Shown: one piece after another, positions 42,001 through 50,218 of the stretch | Numbering within the stretch: the stretch's first letter is position 1 | Layout of the letters: each line of letters begins with the position of its first letter | Assembly (NCBI RefSeq): GCF_014646815.1 | Contig: NZ_BMNZ01000001.1 | Coordinates: 372,001 to 436,000 of the forward strand | Origin: Terrabacter tumescens | GTDB lineage: Bacteria; Actinomycetota; Actinomycetes; Actinomycetales; Dermatophilaceae | Direction: 5' to 3' | Length of the DNA stretch: 64,000 nt | Translations under genes and position numbers: made by a program | The notes under the pieces: model-generated | The model's input: only the letters and a program-made list of their open reading frames with translations | Database searches by the model: none | What the model was told of the DNA's origin: nothing

Positions 42001-42082
42001 GCGCCGGGTGGCGCGGCGCTCGCGCCACGCCACTGATTTCAACTTTTACGAGTCCCCACCTCGGGGTAGCGTCGTCCCGTGA
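39050..42082 (+). CDS. glnE: Bifunctional glutamine synthetase adenylyltransferase/deadenylase
   Basis: About 1010 aa with two nucleotidyltransferase domains. The N-terminal domain has GMGKTGGGELNYVSDVDV and the C-terminal one AMGSLGGRELGYASDADV; both keep the D-x-D metal pair. The linker carries the GlnD-PUT-like helical domains. GlnE adds or removes AMP on GlnA Tyr402 encoded at 47998-49422. It lies 50 nt after glnA2, so it is probably in the same operon. The start is uncertain, with no strong Shine-Dalgarno. The stop overlaps the next gene, whose own promoter lies in the last glnE codons. Confidence 0.92.
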   Translation: MSSRTSTTEGALARLGFADPDRAVGLVDDRALLPIRAAVADGQLDEIAGVMAETADPDQCLLGLVRVAEALGRLADDPGWGITAFATELAAPGVGRERVLGVLGASSALVDELVRHPEHWVDAARAERRPGDQVRTDLVDAVGEGRGDHTAHDALRIAYRRGLLRIAALDVTAADPLAEMPAVGEALAELAEAALEAALVIAREEYGDGHEACRLAIIGMGKTGGGELNYVSDVDVIFVVEPADGADEETALRVGTALATATMRACSTPTPEGSLWPVDAALRPEGKQGPLVRTINSHKAYYERWAKTWEFQALLKAWVSAGDKEIGLRYKSEISPMVWEAAGRDHFVEDVQAMRRRVEQHVPANEAARQLKLGPGGLRDVEFSVQLLQLVHGRTDPSLRSATTLEALSALARGGYVGREDAAVLDRAYRHLRCLEHRIQLHRLRRTHLMPVAEADLRRLGRAMGHRTHPERAVVADRQAAAREVRRLHERLFYRPLLAAAAKLSPTEARLSPEAAQQRLLALGFRDPAGAMRHIEALTTGVSRRAAIQRTLLPVMLGWFADEADPDAGLLSFRRVSDGLGTTHWYLKMLRDEGRAADRLAHCLARSRYAADLLVRSPESVSILGDDNGLTPRSRDTITARMQSAAGRRDSAADAVAAIRAIRRHELLRIVMGDLVGVIDLAGVGEALTDLTGATIQVALEVATQEVERREGRPVGGDILVVAMGSLGGRELGYASDADVMFVHQPHPDSSEQDVQTLATMVVQELRKLLSGSGPDPGLGLDADLRPEGKAGPLVRSVDSFRTYYERWALTWEFQALLRATPIAGPQELADAFLALIDPLRWPEGGISESQVRDIRTLKARVESERLPRGADPRTHLKLGRGGLTDVEWVVQLHQLRHAHERPALRVTGTMAGLAALSEEGLVSVEDATALREAWRLGALMRNAGVLWRGRAIDSVPSDLRDLDGIGRIMGRSAGEGAALAELWRRVARRSRHATDFNFYESPPRGSVVP
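42044..42072 (+). promoter_or_regulatory. Promoter inside the glnE 3' end (leaderless MFS gene)
   Basis: TTTTAC (42044-42049) and TAGCGT (42067-42072) are 17 bp apart, followed by 6 nt and the GTG at 42079. The MFS gene can thus be expressed independently of glnE. This stretch is AT-richer than the coding sequence around it. Confidence 0.6.
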
Positions 42083-43347
42083 TTCGGAGCGAGGGCCAGG
42101 CCGGCAGTGTGCCGACGTACGGCGCCGTTCTCCGGGTGCCGCGCTACCTCCCGATCTTCCTGGCCAACGCGCTGTCGATGTGGGGGGACTACATCGCCCG
42201 CGTCACGGTCGCGGCCGTGGTCTTCGAGCGGACGACGTCGCCGCTCGCGACGGCGACCACCCTCGCCGTCAGTCTGGTGCCGACCTTCTTCGGGCGCAGT
42301 CTCGTGGGTCCCATCGTCGACCGCTTCCCCTACAAGTGGGTCCTCATCTGGTCCCACCTCGTCCGGGCGGCGTGCGTGCTCGTCATCATGTGGCTCGTCT
42401 TCACGACCTCGACGTTGTGGCTGATCTTCCTCGTCCTCTTCGCGCTCGAGCTCGTCGGTGGCGCGTCGACGGCCTCCAACATGGTGCTGCTCACCGACCT
42501 CTTCGAGGACCGTCACCTCTACGCGCGTGCCGTCGGGCTGGGCGCCATGTCGGAGCAGTTCAACCAGGCCATCGGTCTGGCGGTCGGCGGCGGGCTCGTC
42601 GCGCTCGTCGGCGCCGAGACCGGGCTGCTCCTCGACCTGCTCACCTTCGTCGTCGCGGCGCTCGTCATCCTCTTCGTCGTGCCGCTGCGGCCGGTCACCG
42701 GGGAGCGTGGCAAGGGCCTGCGTGGCTTCGTGCGCGACCTCTCGACCGCTGCCGGCGACCTCGCCCGGCACCCGGTCCTCGCGCGCCTCGTCACGTTGAG
42801 CGCCGTGGCCAGCCTCGGCATCGCGGCCCCCGAGGCCCTCGCCATCCCGATCGCGGGTCGCAACGGCTGGGGCGGGGCGCTCATGGCGGCGCCGATCGTC
42901 GGGGCCGTCGTCGGCATCCTCGTCGTCGGCCGGCGCGACGTGCACCAGCAGAACCAGTCGATCGTGCCGCTGGCCCTGCTCATGCCGCTGCCGCTGCTCG
43001 CGACCGCGCTGCACCCGCCGATCTGGGTCGTCGCAGCGCTCTTCTTCGTCTCGGGCATGCTCCAGGCGTTCATGGTCCCGCTGCAGGCGACCTTCGCGCT
43101 CGTCACCGAGCCCGCCCTCCGGGGCCGCATCTTCAGCCTCGCCGGCAGCGTGTCCATCGCGGCGGCCGGACTGTCGTTCCTTGCTGCGGGCTGGGTCGGC
43201 CAGCACACGAGCGCCCACCAGGGCGTCGCGGTCTGTGCCGCCGTCTGCCTGGCCCTCATCATGGTCGTCGCCGCCACGTGGCCGCACCGCCGCGTGCGCA
43301 CGGCCGTGGACCACGCGTATGCCGCGACGTCCTCCCGCGCCGCCTGA
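42079..43347 (+). CDS. Major facilitator superfamily transporter
   Basis: A 422-aa protein with about eleven to twelve hydrophobic helices. The loop GRSLVGPIVDRFPYKWVL corresponds to MFS motif A. It resembles the MFS_3/enterobactin-exporter-like efflux group. The substrate is unknown. The GTG overlaps the glnE stop (GTGA) and its own promoter is in the end of glnE. It is followed by a strong terminator. This gene begins the block that separates glnE from glnA here. Confidence 0.8.
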   Translation: MIRSEGQAGSVPTYGAVLRVPRYLPIFLANALSMWGDYIARVTVAAVVFERTTSPLATATTLAVSLVPTFFGRSLVGPIVDRFPYKWVLIWSHLVRAACVLVIMWLVFTTSTLWLIFLVLFALELVGGASTASNMVLLTDLFEDRHLYARAVGLGAMSEQFNQAIGLAVGGGLVALVGAETGLLLDLLTFVVAALVILFVVPLRPVTGERGKGLRGFVRDLSTAAGDLARHPVLARLVTLSAVASLGIAAPEALAIPIAGRNGWGGALMAAPIVGAVVGILVVGRRDVHQQNQSIVPLALLMPLPLLATALHPPIWVVAALFFVSGMLQAFMVPLQATFALVTEPALRGRIFSLAGSVSIAAAGLSFLAAGWVGQHTSAHQGVAVCAAVCLALIMVVAATWPHRRVRTAVDHAYAATSSRAA

Positions 43348-43375
43348 CCGTCGCCCAGCAGGCACGTCACATGAA

Positions 43376-43411
43376 CACCGTCGCCGAGGCCCGTGGGCCT
43401 CGGCGACGGTG
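43376..43411. terminator. Bidirectional hairpin terminator
   Basis: A perfect inverted repeat with 17-base arms (43376-43392 and 43395-43411) between convergent MFS and peptidase genes. Confidence 0.85.
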
Positions 43412-43428
43412 GTGGTGGAGGTGGTGGG

Positions 43429-44451
43429 TCAGCGACGGATGCCGTTGGCAGCCAGCAGCGCCCGCCACGTCGGCGAGTACATGACGCCGCTGGCCGGGAG
43501 ACCGTGCTTGGTCTGCCAGGACTTGACGCGGCTGGTCGTCGTGGAGCCGAAGGTGCCGGTCGCGGGCGAGACCCCGACGGCCTTCTGCAGGATCGTCACG
43601 GCCGGGCCCTTCATGCCGGGGCGCAGCACCATCCCGGACCGCGGCACGAGCTCCTTGAGCAGCGCGCTGGCACCGGCGGGTGCCTTGACGGTGGCGTAGC
43701 GCGGGCAGGGGCGGGCATTGGGGGCAGCGTTGCCGGACGACCAGTTGAGGTCGGCGGGGCGGCAGGGACCCCAGTCGACCGGGGCGACCGCCTTGGTCCA
43801 GAACGAAGTTCGGCCGTTGGCGCCCTCCCACGAGAGGCTGAGGTGAACGTGGTTGCGGTGGCACGCCGTGTCGTAGGACGTGGACGGCGTCGTCGCACAG
43901 GTGCTGTAGGGGCGCCATCCCTCGGAGGGTCGGTACGAGCTCCACATCTTGTTGTTCCAGATGATGTACATGACGCCGAGGCGCCGGGCGTTCGCGTAGC
44001 CGTTGCCGGCCTTGTCGGTGCTGAGCAGCCAGTTGATGAGGGCCGTGGCCTGCGCTCGCTGGGTGGCGTTGCGCACGTTGAAGAAGGTGTCGACGGCCCG
44101 TCCGTCGAAGTGCTCCGAGGACGGGGTGAGCGCCGAGGTGCAGGGACGCGACAGTCCGTAGGTGTTGGCATACGTCGCCTGGATGAGCTTGGCGAGCTTG
44201 AGCGAGCCCGTGCGCGTGCGCAGGTCGCACCCGGTCGGCGGCACGTAGGGCGAGAGCCCCTCGATGGCGGCGGGCAGGCCGGTGGGCGTGGCGGGGACCG
44301 GGACGCCGCCCGCAGAGGCGCTGGGCGCGCTGGCCGGCAGCAGCACGAGGGAGGCGAGGACGGACAGCACGAGGCCGAGGCGCCCGAGGCCTCGGAGGCC
44401 TCCGAGGGCTCTGGTGCCTCCGGGAGGGGGAGTCGCTGAGGTGGGCTTCAT
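43429..44451 (-). CDS. Secreted LAS-type peptidoglycan peptidase with PG-binding domain
   Basis: A 340-aa exported protein. The signal peptide covers about residues 1-47 (GLVLSVLASLVLLPASAPSA). SEHFDGRAVD (HxxGxxxD) and NHVHLS (HxH) form the zinc site of LAS metallopeptidases such as VanY/M15 D,D-carboxypeptidases and related ARB-07466-like domains. The last 65 residues are a PG_binding_1 domain (RPGMKGPAVTILQKAVG). It probably trims or remodels cell-wall peptides. ATG 44451 has GGAAG 5 nt upstream. The leader just upstream is AT-rich (AAAAAGGGACAAAAGG); no riboswitch consensus could be confirmed. Confidence 0.82.
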   Translation of the reverse strand: MKPTSATPPPGGTRALGGLRGLGRLGLVLSVLASLVLLPASAPSASAGGVPVPATPTGLPAAIEGLSPYVPPTGCDLRTRTGSLKLAKLIQATYANTYGLSRPCTSALTPSSEHFDGRAVDTFFNVRNATQRAQATALINWLLSTDKAGNGYANARRLGVMYIIWNNKMWSSYRPSEGWRPYSTCATTPSTSYDTACHRNHVHLSLSWEGANGRTSFWTKAVAPVDWGPCRPADLNWSSGNAAPNARPCPRYATVKAPAGASALLKELVPRSGMVLRPGMKGPAVTILQKAVGVSPATGTFGSTTTSRVKSWQTKHGLPASGVMYSPTWRALLAANGIRR

Positions 44452-44595
44452 CGGAACTTCCAGACACGGTCGTGAGGCGAGGCCACCGACCGGGACGCCG
44501 ATGACGGTTCGATTCAAACCTTTTGTCCCTTTTTGGCGCAGCCGTTTGAGGAAACCGGTTCGTTGCGACCGGCGTGTCGTGCTGGACGTATGCCG

Positions 44596-46071
44596 TCAGG
44601 CGTCTCGTGCGCGCCGGCGCCGACCTCGGAGGTCGAGGGCGCTGGCCAGGAGCGCGACGGCGACGAGCACCGCCGCGACCCGCAGCGCCGCGGAGGCTTG
44701 GAGCCCCTGTCCGGAGGCGGCTCCGGAGTAGAAGACCGCGCCCACGAGTGCGATCCCGGCAGCCGTGCCGATGCGTTGGCCGGTCTGGAGCAGACCACCT
44801 GCGGTGCCAGCCCGGTCGACGGGGACCCGGTCGACGGTCAGGGTGATGTTGGGGGAGATGACGAGGCCGCTGCCGATGCCGGCGACGAGGAGGGGGCCGG
44901 CGAGCCACCAGCCGAGCGAGGAGCCGTGGACGGTGCCGAGGACGACGTCGACGGCGATGATGCCGACGAGGACGATGCCGAGCCCGACGGTGACGAGCGA
45001 CCGTTCGAAACGGCTGACGAGGCGGCCTCCGATCGCCGAGGTCACGGCCGAGCCGGCCGCGAACGGGGTGACCGCGAGACCCGCGAGCAACGGCGTGTAG
45101 CCCAGCTGCTGCTGGAAGAAGATCGTCAGCACGAAGAAGATGCCGGTGAAGCCGGCGAAGTAGATGGTGCCGACCGCAGCCCCTGACGCGTAGCCGGGTA
45201 CCTGGAAGAGCGCGAGGTCGACGAGCGGGCTCCGGCCGCGGCGCGTGTAGGCGCGCTCCCACGCGAGGAAGCCGACGAGGAAGGCCAGCCCGATGACGGC
45301 CACCCACCACGGGACGCTGGCGCCGCCACGACCGCTCTCGACGACGGGCAGCAGGATGCCGAGCACGCCGGCGCCGAGCAGCACGACGCCGACGGGGTCG
45401 CCGTCGATGCGCCGGGTGCGGTCGCGCTCCGGAGGGTCGGGCAGCCAGCGCATCGCCAGCACGACCGCGGCCACGGCGATCGGGAGGTTGACGAAGAAGA
45501 TCCACCGCCAGCCGGTCTGCTCGCCGAGGCCGTCGAGGATGACGCCCCCGACGACGGGACCCACGGCCGTCGAGATACCGATGGTCGCGCCGAGCAGGCC
45601 GAACGCGCGTCCGCGTTCGGCGCCCCGGAAGAGCTGCTGGATCAGGCCGGAGACCTGGGGGTTGAGGACGCCGCCGGCGGCTCCCTGCACGAGCCTTGCC
45701 ACGACGAGCAGGGCGCTCCCGGGCGCGAGTCCGCAGGCGAGGCTGGCGAGTCCGAAGAGCACGACACCGACGACGAAGACGGTTCGCCTGCCCAGGACGT
45801 CGCCGATGCGACCGGAGGGCACTAGGGTGAGGCCGAAGGCGAGGGCATAGCCGGACACGACCCACTGCAGGTCGCTCGGCGTGGCCTGCACCCCGGACTG
45901 GATCGAGGGCAGGGCGACGTTGACGATGCTGACGTCGAGGAGCGTCATGAAGCCGGCGACGAGGCAGACCCACAGGGCCTTCCACCGTCGCGGGTCCGGA
46001 CTGTCGGGAGTGTCCGTGACCGGCGCGGAGTCTCTGGTGCCGGTGTCGCGTTCGGCGCGCTCCACGGTCAC
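44596..46071 (-). CDS. DHA2-family (EmrB/QacA-like) multidrug MFS transporter
   Basis: A 491-aa, 14-helix drug:proton antiporter. LLDVSIVNVALPSIQ in helix 1 is the DHA2 motif D1, SGRIGDVLGRRTVF is motif A and GPVVGGVILD with GWRWIFFVNLPI is motif C and its following block. It exports drugs or toxic metabolites. The GTG overlaps the upstream DUF1810 stop in GTGA, so the two are one operon. In-frame GTG at 46065 is an alternative start. Confidence 0.88.
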   Translation of the reverse strand: MTVERAERDTGTRDSAPVTDTPDSPDPRRWKALWVCLVAGFMTLLDVSIVNVALPSIQSGVQATPSDLQWVVSGYALAFGLTLVPSGRIGDVLGRRTVFVVGVVLFGLASLACGLAPGSALLVVARLVQGAAGGVLNPQVSGLIQQLFRGAERGRAFGLLGATIGISTAVGPVVGGVILDGLGEQTGWRWIFFVNLPIAVAAVVLAMRWLPDPPERDRTRRIDGDPVGVVLLGAGVLGILLPVVESGRGGASVPWWVAVIGLAFLVGFLAWERAYTRRGRSPLVDLALFQVPGYASGAAVGTIYFAGFTGIFFVLTIFFQQQLGYTPLLAGLAVTPFAAGSAVTSAIGGRLVSRFERSLVTVGLGIVLVGIIAVDVVLGTVHGSSLGWWLAGPLLVAGIGSGLVISPNITLTVDRVPVDRAGTAGGLLQTGQRIGTAAGIALVGAVFYSGAASGQGLQASAALRVAAVLVAVALLASALDLRGRRRRARDA

Positions 46072-46511
46072 GAGCCGAGGATCCCGGTCGTGGCGTCGTC
46101 GCGGCGGCCACCGAAGAAGTGCTCCAGCACGCGCGCGAAGGGCTCGGCGTCGGCAGGATCGTCCGCTGCTCGCTCGAAGAGCGTCATCGACGAGCGCAGC
46201 TTCGTCGCGTCGATGGAGCCGAGCACCTCGACCGGGTCGCTGGTGCCGAGGCTGTCCAGCGCCTGCGCACACTCACGGAGGCGGGGTCCGAGAACGGGAT
46301 GCCGCAGGTAGGCCCGTGCCTCGGGGAGGCCCGACACGGCATACGCCCTCGCTGTCTCGCTGAGTCCGAGACCCGCCACCTGCGGAAACACGAACCACAT
46401 CCAGTGACCGCGTTTGGACCCCGCCCTCAGCTCGGCCAGCGCGGACGCGTAGGTGCCGCCTGCGTCCTGGGCGCGCACGAACCGCTCGAGGTCGGGGGAG
46501 TTCTCGGTCAT
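46068..46511 (-). CDS. DUF1810 family protein
   Basis: A 147-aa soluble helical protein. DLERFVRAQD, ELRAGSKRGHWMWFVFPQ and RECAQALDSL are the conserved blocks of DUF1810 (calpastatin-like annotation in some databases, not meaningful here). Function is unknown. It is divergent from the serine hydrolase gene and coupled to the drug exporter by a GTGA overlap. A role linked to the transporter is not established. Confidence 0.85.
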   Translation of the reverse strand: MTENSPDLERFVRAQDAGGTYASALAELRAGSKRGHWMWFVFPQVAGLGLSETARAYAVSGLPEARAYLRHPVLGPRLRECAQALDSLGTSDPVEVLGSIDATKLRSSMTLFERAADDPADAEPFARVLEHFFGGRRDDATTGILGS

Positions 46512-46650
46512 GTCTGATGACGTACCCGTCGTGGGGCGGGACCCGACGAACCCTCGACAGCCGCACCACCTCCGAACGCTCGAGATCGCCTTGCGTCGCT
46601 GTGTCATGCAGCGCACAGACAGCTCCGTCCCTGCGGCGCACCCTCGTGGC

Positions 46651-47793
46651 ATGGACACCGACAAGAGCATCAGATGCGCCGTCGGCCGAGTCACGATGAG
46701 CGCGGCCCTTGCGGCAGTAGTTCTCGCGCCGGCAGGTTGCCAGGCCGCTCCGGGCTCGACGGCCCCCGGAGCGAAGGCACCGACCGTGGCGGCACACTCC
46801 AGACCTGCCACGCCGGTCACCACCCGCACCGGGACCCTGGCCCGTGCGCAGGCCGCGGTGCGCACGGCGTTCGTCTCCGCTGTCGCCGACAGCTCGGCCG
46901 CCGTCGTCCTCGTCCGGGACGGCAAGGACACGGCAGTGCTCGTGCACGGTCTCGCTGACGTCGCCGGCAGGCGGGCACTCACAGTCCAGGATCGTTTCCC
47001 CGTGGCGAGCCTCACGAAGTCCATGGTGGCGACCGCGGTCCTCCAGTTCGTCGCCTCCGGGCGAGTCGCCTTGGATGACCCGGTCAACCGCTACCTACCT
47101 GGCATCGTGCCCTCGGACCGGATCACCATCCGCCAGCTGCTCAGCCACCGCTCAGGGCTGCACGATCTGACAGATGTGGACGTGGCTGCGGTCCGGCCCC
47201 TGACCTACCGGGCGCTGCTGAAGGCGTCGGCCGCCCGGCTCGACTTCGAACCCGGCGCGTTCGGCGTCTACTCCAACCAGGGCTACACCGTTCTCGGGCT
47301 GCTCGTCGAGAAGCTGAGCGGCACGACGCTGGCGCAGGCGCTGCAACAACGGGTCTTCGCGCCGGCCGGCATGACCTCCACCACGCTCGCGGGCACGTTC
47401 ACGGTGCTCGGCTACTCCGCCTACCGGCTCGGACAGCTGGCAGATCGACTCCCCTTGGGCGTGATGTGGGCCAGCGGAGGAGTGGTGTCGACCGTTCAGG
47501 ACGTCGACCGCTTCTACACCGAGCTCTTTGCCGGCGCCCTCCTCCCGGTGCGTCTCGTCCGCGAGATGGAGAAGCCCACCGGGACCAGCCCCTTCGGGTC
47601 CGGCGACTACGGCCTCGGTCTGTGGATCGGCAGCCTGAGCTGTGGGTCGGTCATCGGCCACGGTGGCTCCATCCCAGGCTTCAAGGTCGTCGCCTGGGCG
47701 ACGCCGGACCACACCCGTGCAGTCGTCGCGATGGTCAACTCCGACAACAGCTTGATGGCCAACAACCTTGCCGACAGAGCCCTCTGCGGCTGA
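46651..47793 (+). CDS. Lipoprotein serine hydrolase, beta-lactamase/D,D-peptidase (class C) family
   Basis: A 380-aa protein. A lipoprotein signal with lipobox LAPAGC lies near residue 33, so it is anchored outside the membrane. SLTK (SxxK nucleophile), YSN (YxN) and HGG are the three class C penicillin-binding motifs. This places it among D-aminopeptidase, D,D-carboxypeptidase or esterase members of the family. It is shorter than AmpC and lacks the usual C-terminal lipocalin domain. The ATG at 46651 was chosen because it places the signal peptide correctly. No gene is visible between its stop and 47998. Confidence 0.82.
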   Translation: MDTDKSIRCAVGRVTMSAALAAVVLAPAGCQAAPGSTAPGAKAPTVAAHSRPATPVTTRTGTLARAQAAVRTAFVSAVADSSAAVVLVRDGKDTAVLVHGLADVAGRRALTVQDRFPVASLTKSMVATAVLQFVASGRVALDDPVNRYLPGIVPSDRITIRQLLSHRSGLHDLTDVDVAAVRPLTYRALLKASAARLDFEPGAFGVYSNQGYTVLGLLVEKLSGTTLAQALQQRVFAPAGMTSTTLAGTFTVLGYSAYRLGQLADRLPLGVMWASGGVVSTVQDVDRFYTELFAGALLPVRLVREMEKPTGTSPFGSGDYGLGLWIGSLSCGSVIGHGGSIPGFKVVAWATPDHTRAVVAMVNSDNSLMANNLADRALCG

Positions 47794-47997
47794 CGCCGTG
47801 GAGCCGGTGGTCGACGGCACCGCGACGACTCTCGACAGGTTTCGCCACATGCGGCCGGACGCAGACGAGTCCGCCCGCGCTGCCGTTGCAGTGGTGCTGG
47901 CAGCACGGGCGGACTCGTTGGATCTCCGGCTTGCGGACCAACTGTGGACTAGGCCTTCATGTGAACAAAGAGCCGCAGTTCAGTCGCGATTTGGTGA

Positions 47998-49422
47998 TCA
48001 GAGGTCGAAGTACATCTCGAACTCGTGCGGGTGCGGGCGGAAGCGGATCGGGTCCACCTCGTTCTTGCGCTTGTACTCGACCCACGCCTCGATGAGGTCG
48101 GCCGTGAACACGTCGCCCTCGAGGAGGTAGTCGTGGTCGGCCTCGAGCGCCGCGAGGACCTCGGGCAGCGAGCCCGGGACCTGCTCGATCGCCGCGTGCT
48201 CCTCGGGCGGCAGCTCGTAGAGGTCCTTGTCGACCGGCTCCGGGGGCTCGATGCGGTTCTTGATGCCGTCGAGGCCCGCCATCAGCTGGGCGGCGAAGCA
48301 GAGGTACGGGTTCGCCGACGGGTCGGGAACGCGGAACTCGATACGCTTGGCCTTCGGCGACGTGCCCGTGATCGGGATGCGGACGCACGCCGAGCGGTTG
48401 CGGGCGGAGTAGACCAGGTTGACCGGGGCCTCGTAGCCGGGGACCAGGCGGTGGTAGGAGTTCACCGTCGGGTTGGTGAAGGCGAGCAGCGACGGCGCGT
48501 GCTTGAGCAGGCCGCCGATGTACCAGCGCGCGATGTCCGACAGGCCGCCGTAGCCCCGCTCGTCGTAGAAGAGGGGCTCGCCGTCCTTCCAGAGCGACTG
48601 GTGCGTGTGCATGCCCGAGCCGTTGTCGCCGAAGAGCGGCTTCGGCATGAAGGTCGCGGTGTGGCCCTGCGCCCAGGCGGAGTTCTTGACGACGTACTTG
48701 AACTTCATGAGGTCGTCGCCCGAGTGCAGCAGCGTGTTGAAGCGGTAGTTGATCTCCATCTGGCCCGCGGTGCCGACCTCGTGGTGGCTGCGCTCGACGT
48801 TGAGACCGACCTCCTTGAGCTCGAGGCAGATCTTGTCGCGGAAGTCCGCGAAGTGGTCGACGGGGGAGACGGGGAAGTAGCCGCCCTTGTAGCGGGTCTT
48901 GTAGCCCCGGTTTCCGCCCTCCTCCTCGCGGCCGGTGTTCCACGCGGCCTCGATGGAGTCGAGGTAGTAGTAGGACGCGTTCGCCTTCGTCTCGAAGCGC
49001 ACGTCGTCGAAGACGTAGAACTCGGCCTCGGCGCCGAAGTAGGCGGTGTCGGCGATGCCCGTGGACTTGAGGTACTCCTCGGCCTTGCTCGCGATGTTGC
49101 GCGGGTCGCGGCTGTAGCGCTCGTCCGTGAACGGGTCGAGGATCGAGAAGTTCATGACCAGCGTCTTCTCGACGCGGTACGGGTCGATGAACGCGGTGGC
49201 GGGGTCGGGCACGAGCTTCATGTCGGACTCGTGGATCGCCTGGAAGCCGCGGATCGAGGACCCGTCGAACATCTGGCCCACGGTGAAGAAGTCCTCGTCG
49301 ACCGACTCAGCCGGCACGTTGAAGTGCTGCATGACACCGGGCAGATCACAGAACCGAATGTCGACGAACTTGACGTCCTCGTCCTTGATGTACGCAAGGA
49401 CCTCGTCGGCTGAGCTGAACAT
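47998..49422 (-). CDS. glnA: Glutamine synthetase type I (adenylylation-regulated)
   Basis: A 474-aa dodecameric glutamine synthetase making glutamine from glutamate, ammonia and [13 protein letters not shown] and [10 protein letters not shown] are the latch and metal sites, [10 protein letters not shown] and YSARNRSA the ATP region, and DLYELPPEE contains the adenylylated Tyr, which I count as Tyr402. GlnE, encoded at 39050-42082, is the likely modifying enzyme. AGGAGG precedes the ATG by 5-6 nt. A double GlnR box lies about 105-145 bp upstream. Confidence 0.96.
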   Translation of the reverse strand: MFSSADEVLAYIKDEDVKFVDIRFCDLPGVMQHFNVPAESVDEDFFTVGQMFDGSSIRGFQAIHESDMKLVPDPATAFIDPYRVEKTLVMNFSILDPFTDERYSRDPRNIASKAEEYLKSTGIADTAYFGAEAEFYVFDDVRFETKANASYYYLDSIEAAWNTGREEEGGNRGYKTRYKGGYFPVSPVDHFADFRDKICLELKEVGLNVERSHHEVGTAGQMEINYRFNTLLHSGDDLMKFKYVVKNSAWAQGHTATFMPKPLFGDNGSGMHTHQSLWKDGEPLFYDERGYGGLSDIARWYIGGLLKHAPSLLAFTNPTVNSYHRLVPGYEAPVNLVYSARNRSACVRIPITGTSPKAKRIEFRVPDPSANPYLCFAAQLMAGLDGIKNRIEPPEPVDKDLYELPPEEHAAIEQVPGSLPEVLAALEADHDYLLEGDVFTADLIEAWVEYKRKNEVDPIRFRPHPHEFEMYFDL

Positions 49423-49527
49423 CCAACCTCCTGATGTGGGGCGAGGTCGTCCGGTCCTGGCGATCCTCAGAGCGTCAGGGGGCGTGGGACGGCCCCGTGC
49501 TGTCGGTGTCGACACTATCGACAACCG

Positions 49528-49565
49528 ATTTCTCGGCCATGACCCTCATGTTTCGCCGGTGTTAC
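49528..49565 (-). promoter_or_regulatory. Double GlnR box upstream of glnA
   Basis: On the minus strand the order is GTAAC-n6-GAAAC-n6-GTCAT-n6-GAAAT. This matches the a-site/b-site consensus of actinobacterial GlnR, gTnAC-n6-GaAAC-n6-GtnAC-n6-GaAAC, with two mismatches. GlnR is the global nitrogen regulator; its gene is not in the window. Confidence 0.8.
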
Positions 49566-49606
49566 GGATGGACAGGCCCGGGCAAACCGTAGGGACCGGG
49601 TCTCGT

Positions 49607-49612
49607 TACGCT
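49607..49612 (+). promoter_or_regulatory. -10 element (TACGCT) of a leaderless promoter
   Basis: TACGCT is followed by 6 nt and the GTG at 49619 of the RDD gene. It lies 42 bp from the GlnR boxes, so GlnR could influence both directions. Confidence 0.5.
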
Positions 49613-49618
49613 GGTCCC

Positions 49619-50104
49619 GTGGTGGACCGCAAGGACTTCGGCTCATGGCTCCAGGGCCCCCGTGAGCGCACGAGCGCCGACGCGCAGTACCGGGGCCGCG
49701 AAATCGGCCTGCCCCAGCACGGACCGGGGTCGGTGGCCGGCTTCGGCATCCGCCTGGTCGGCGTGCTCATCGACTGGGCGATCGCCTCCGTCATCGCGCG
49801 CGGTCTGTTCGGCGTGCCGCTGCCGTTCTCGCAGCCGCCGGCCTCCGGAGGCCAGAGCTTCATCGTGCTCGCCGTCTTCGGCGTCATGCACCTGCTCCTC
49901 GTGGGCACGGTCGGTTTCACGATCGGTCACCGGATCGTGGGCCTGCAGGTCCGCTCCCTCGGCGGCAGCGGTCGGGTGCTGCCGGTCCAGGCCCTGGCGC
50001 GCACCGTGCTGCTGTGCATGTTCATCCCCGCCGTCGTCTGGGACCGCGACGGCCGCGGCCTGCACGACAAGGCTCCCGGCACCGTCATCGTGCGCACCCG
50101 CTGA
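49619..50104 (+). CDS. RDD-family membrane protein
   Basis: A 161-aa protein with three hydrophobic helices. GSVAGFGIRLVGVLIDWAIA contains the characteristic Arg and Asp of the RDD domain, and TIGHRIVGLQV and DRDGRGLHDKAPGT are its later blocks. It is the counterpart of mycobacterial Rv2219A next to glnA1. RDD proteins may act in ion transport; function is unproven. The start GTG at 49619 follows a TACGCT -10 by 6 nt. Confidence 0.85.
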   Translation: MVDRKDFGSWLQGPRERTSADAQYRGREIGLPQHGPGSVAGFGIRLVGVLIDWAIASVIARGLFGVPLPFSQPPASGGQSFIVLAVFGVMHLLLVGTVGFTIGHRIVGLQVRSLGGSGRVLPVQALARTVLLCMFIPAVVWDRDGRGLHDKAPGTVIVRTR

Positions 50105-50140
50105 CCTGGCGCTGACCTCGCGCCGCACACCGACTGCCGG

Positions 50141-50188
50141 CGTATGCCGGAAGGCCGGCTCCCACGGGGAGCCGGCCTTCCGCATACG
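50141..50188. terminator. Bidirectional hairpin terminator with GTATGCC arms
   Basis: An inverted repeat with about 22-23-bp arms, one mismatch and a short loop, between convergent RDD and DUF4191 genes. The ends are CGTATGC and GCATACG. Confidence 0.85.
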
Positions 50189-50218
50189 TCAGGTTGGTGC
50201 CGTCCGAGCGGCCCGGGA

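Noticed and set aside
44500-44530. GGTTCGATTC resembling a tRNA T-arm
   Set aside because: The flanking bases do not form a 5-bp T-stem, and there is no acceptor stem or other arm.
44452-44570. c-di-AMP (ydaO-type) riboswitch before the secreted peptidase
   Set aside because: Such riboswitches precede cell-wall hydrolases in actinobacteria and the leader is AT-rich, but I could not identify the consensus core. A covariance-model search would decide.
47768-48130. Plus-strand open frame after the serine hydrolase
   Set aside because: It has no ribosome site and runs deep antisense into glnA; the true intergenic part is about 200 nt with no gene signals.
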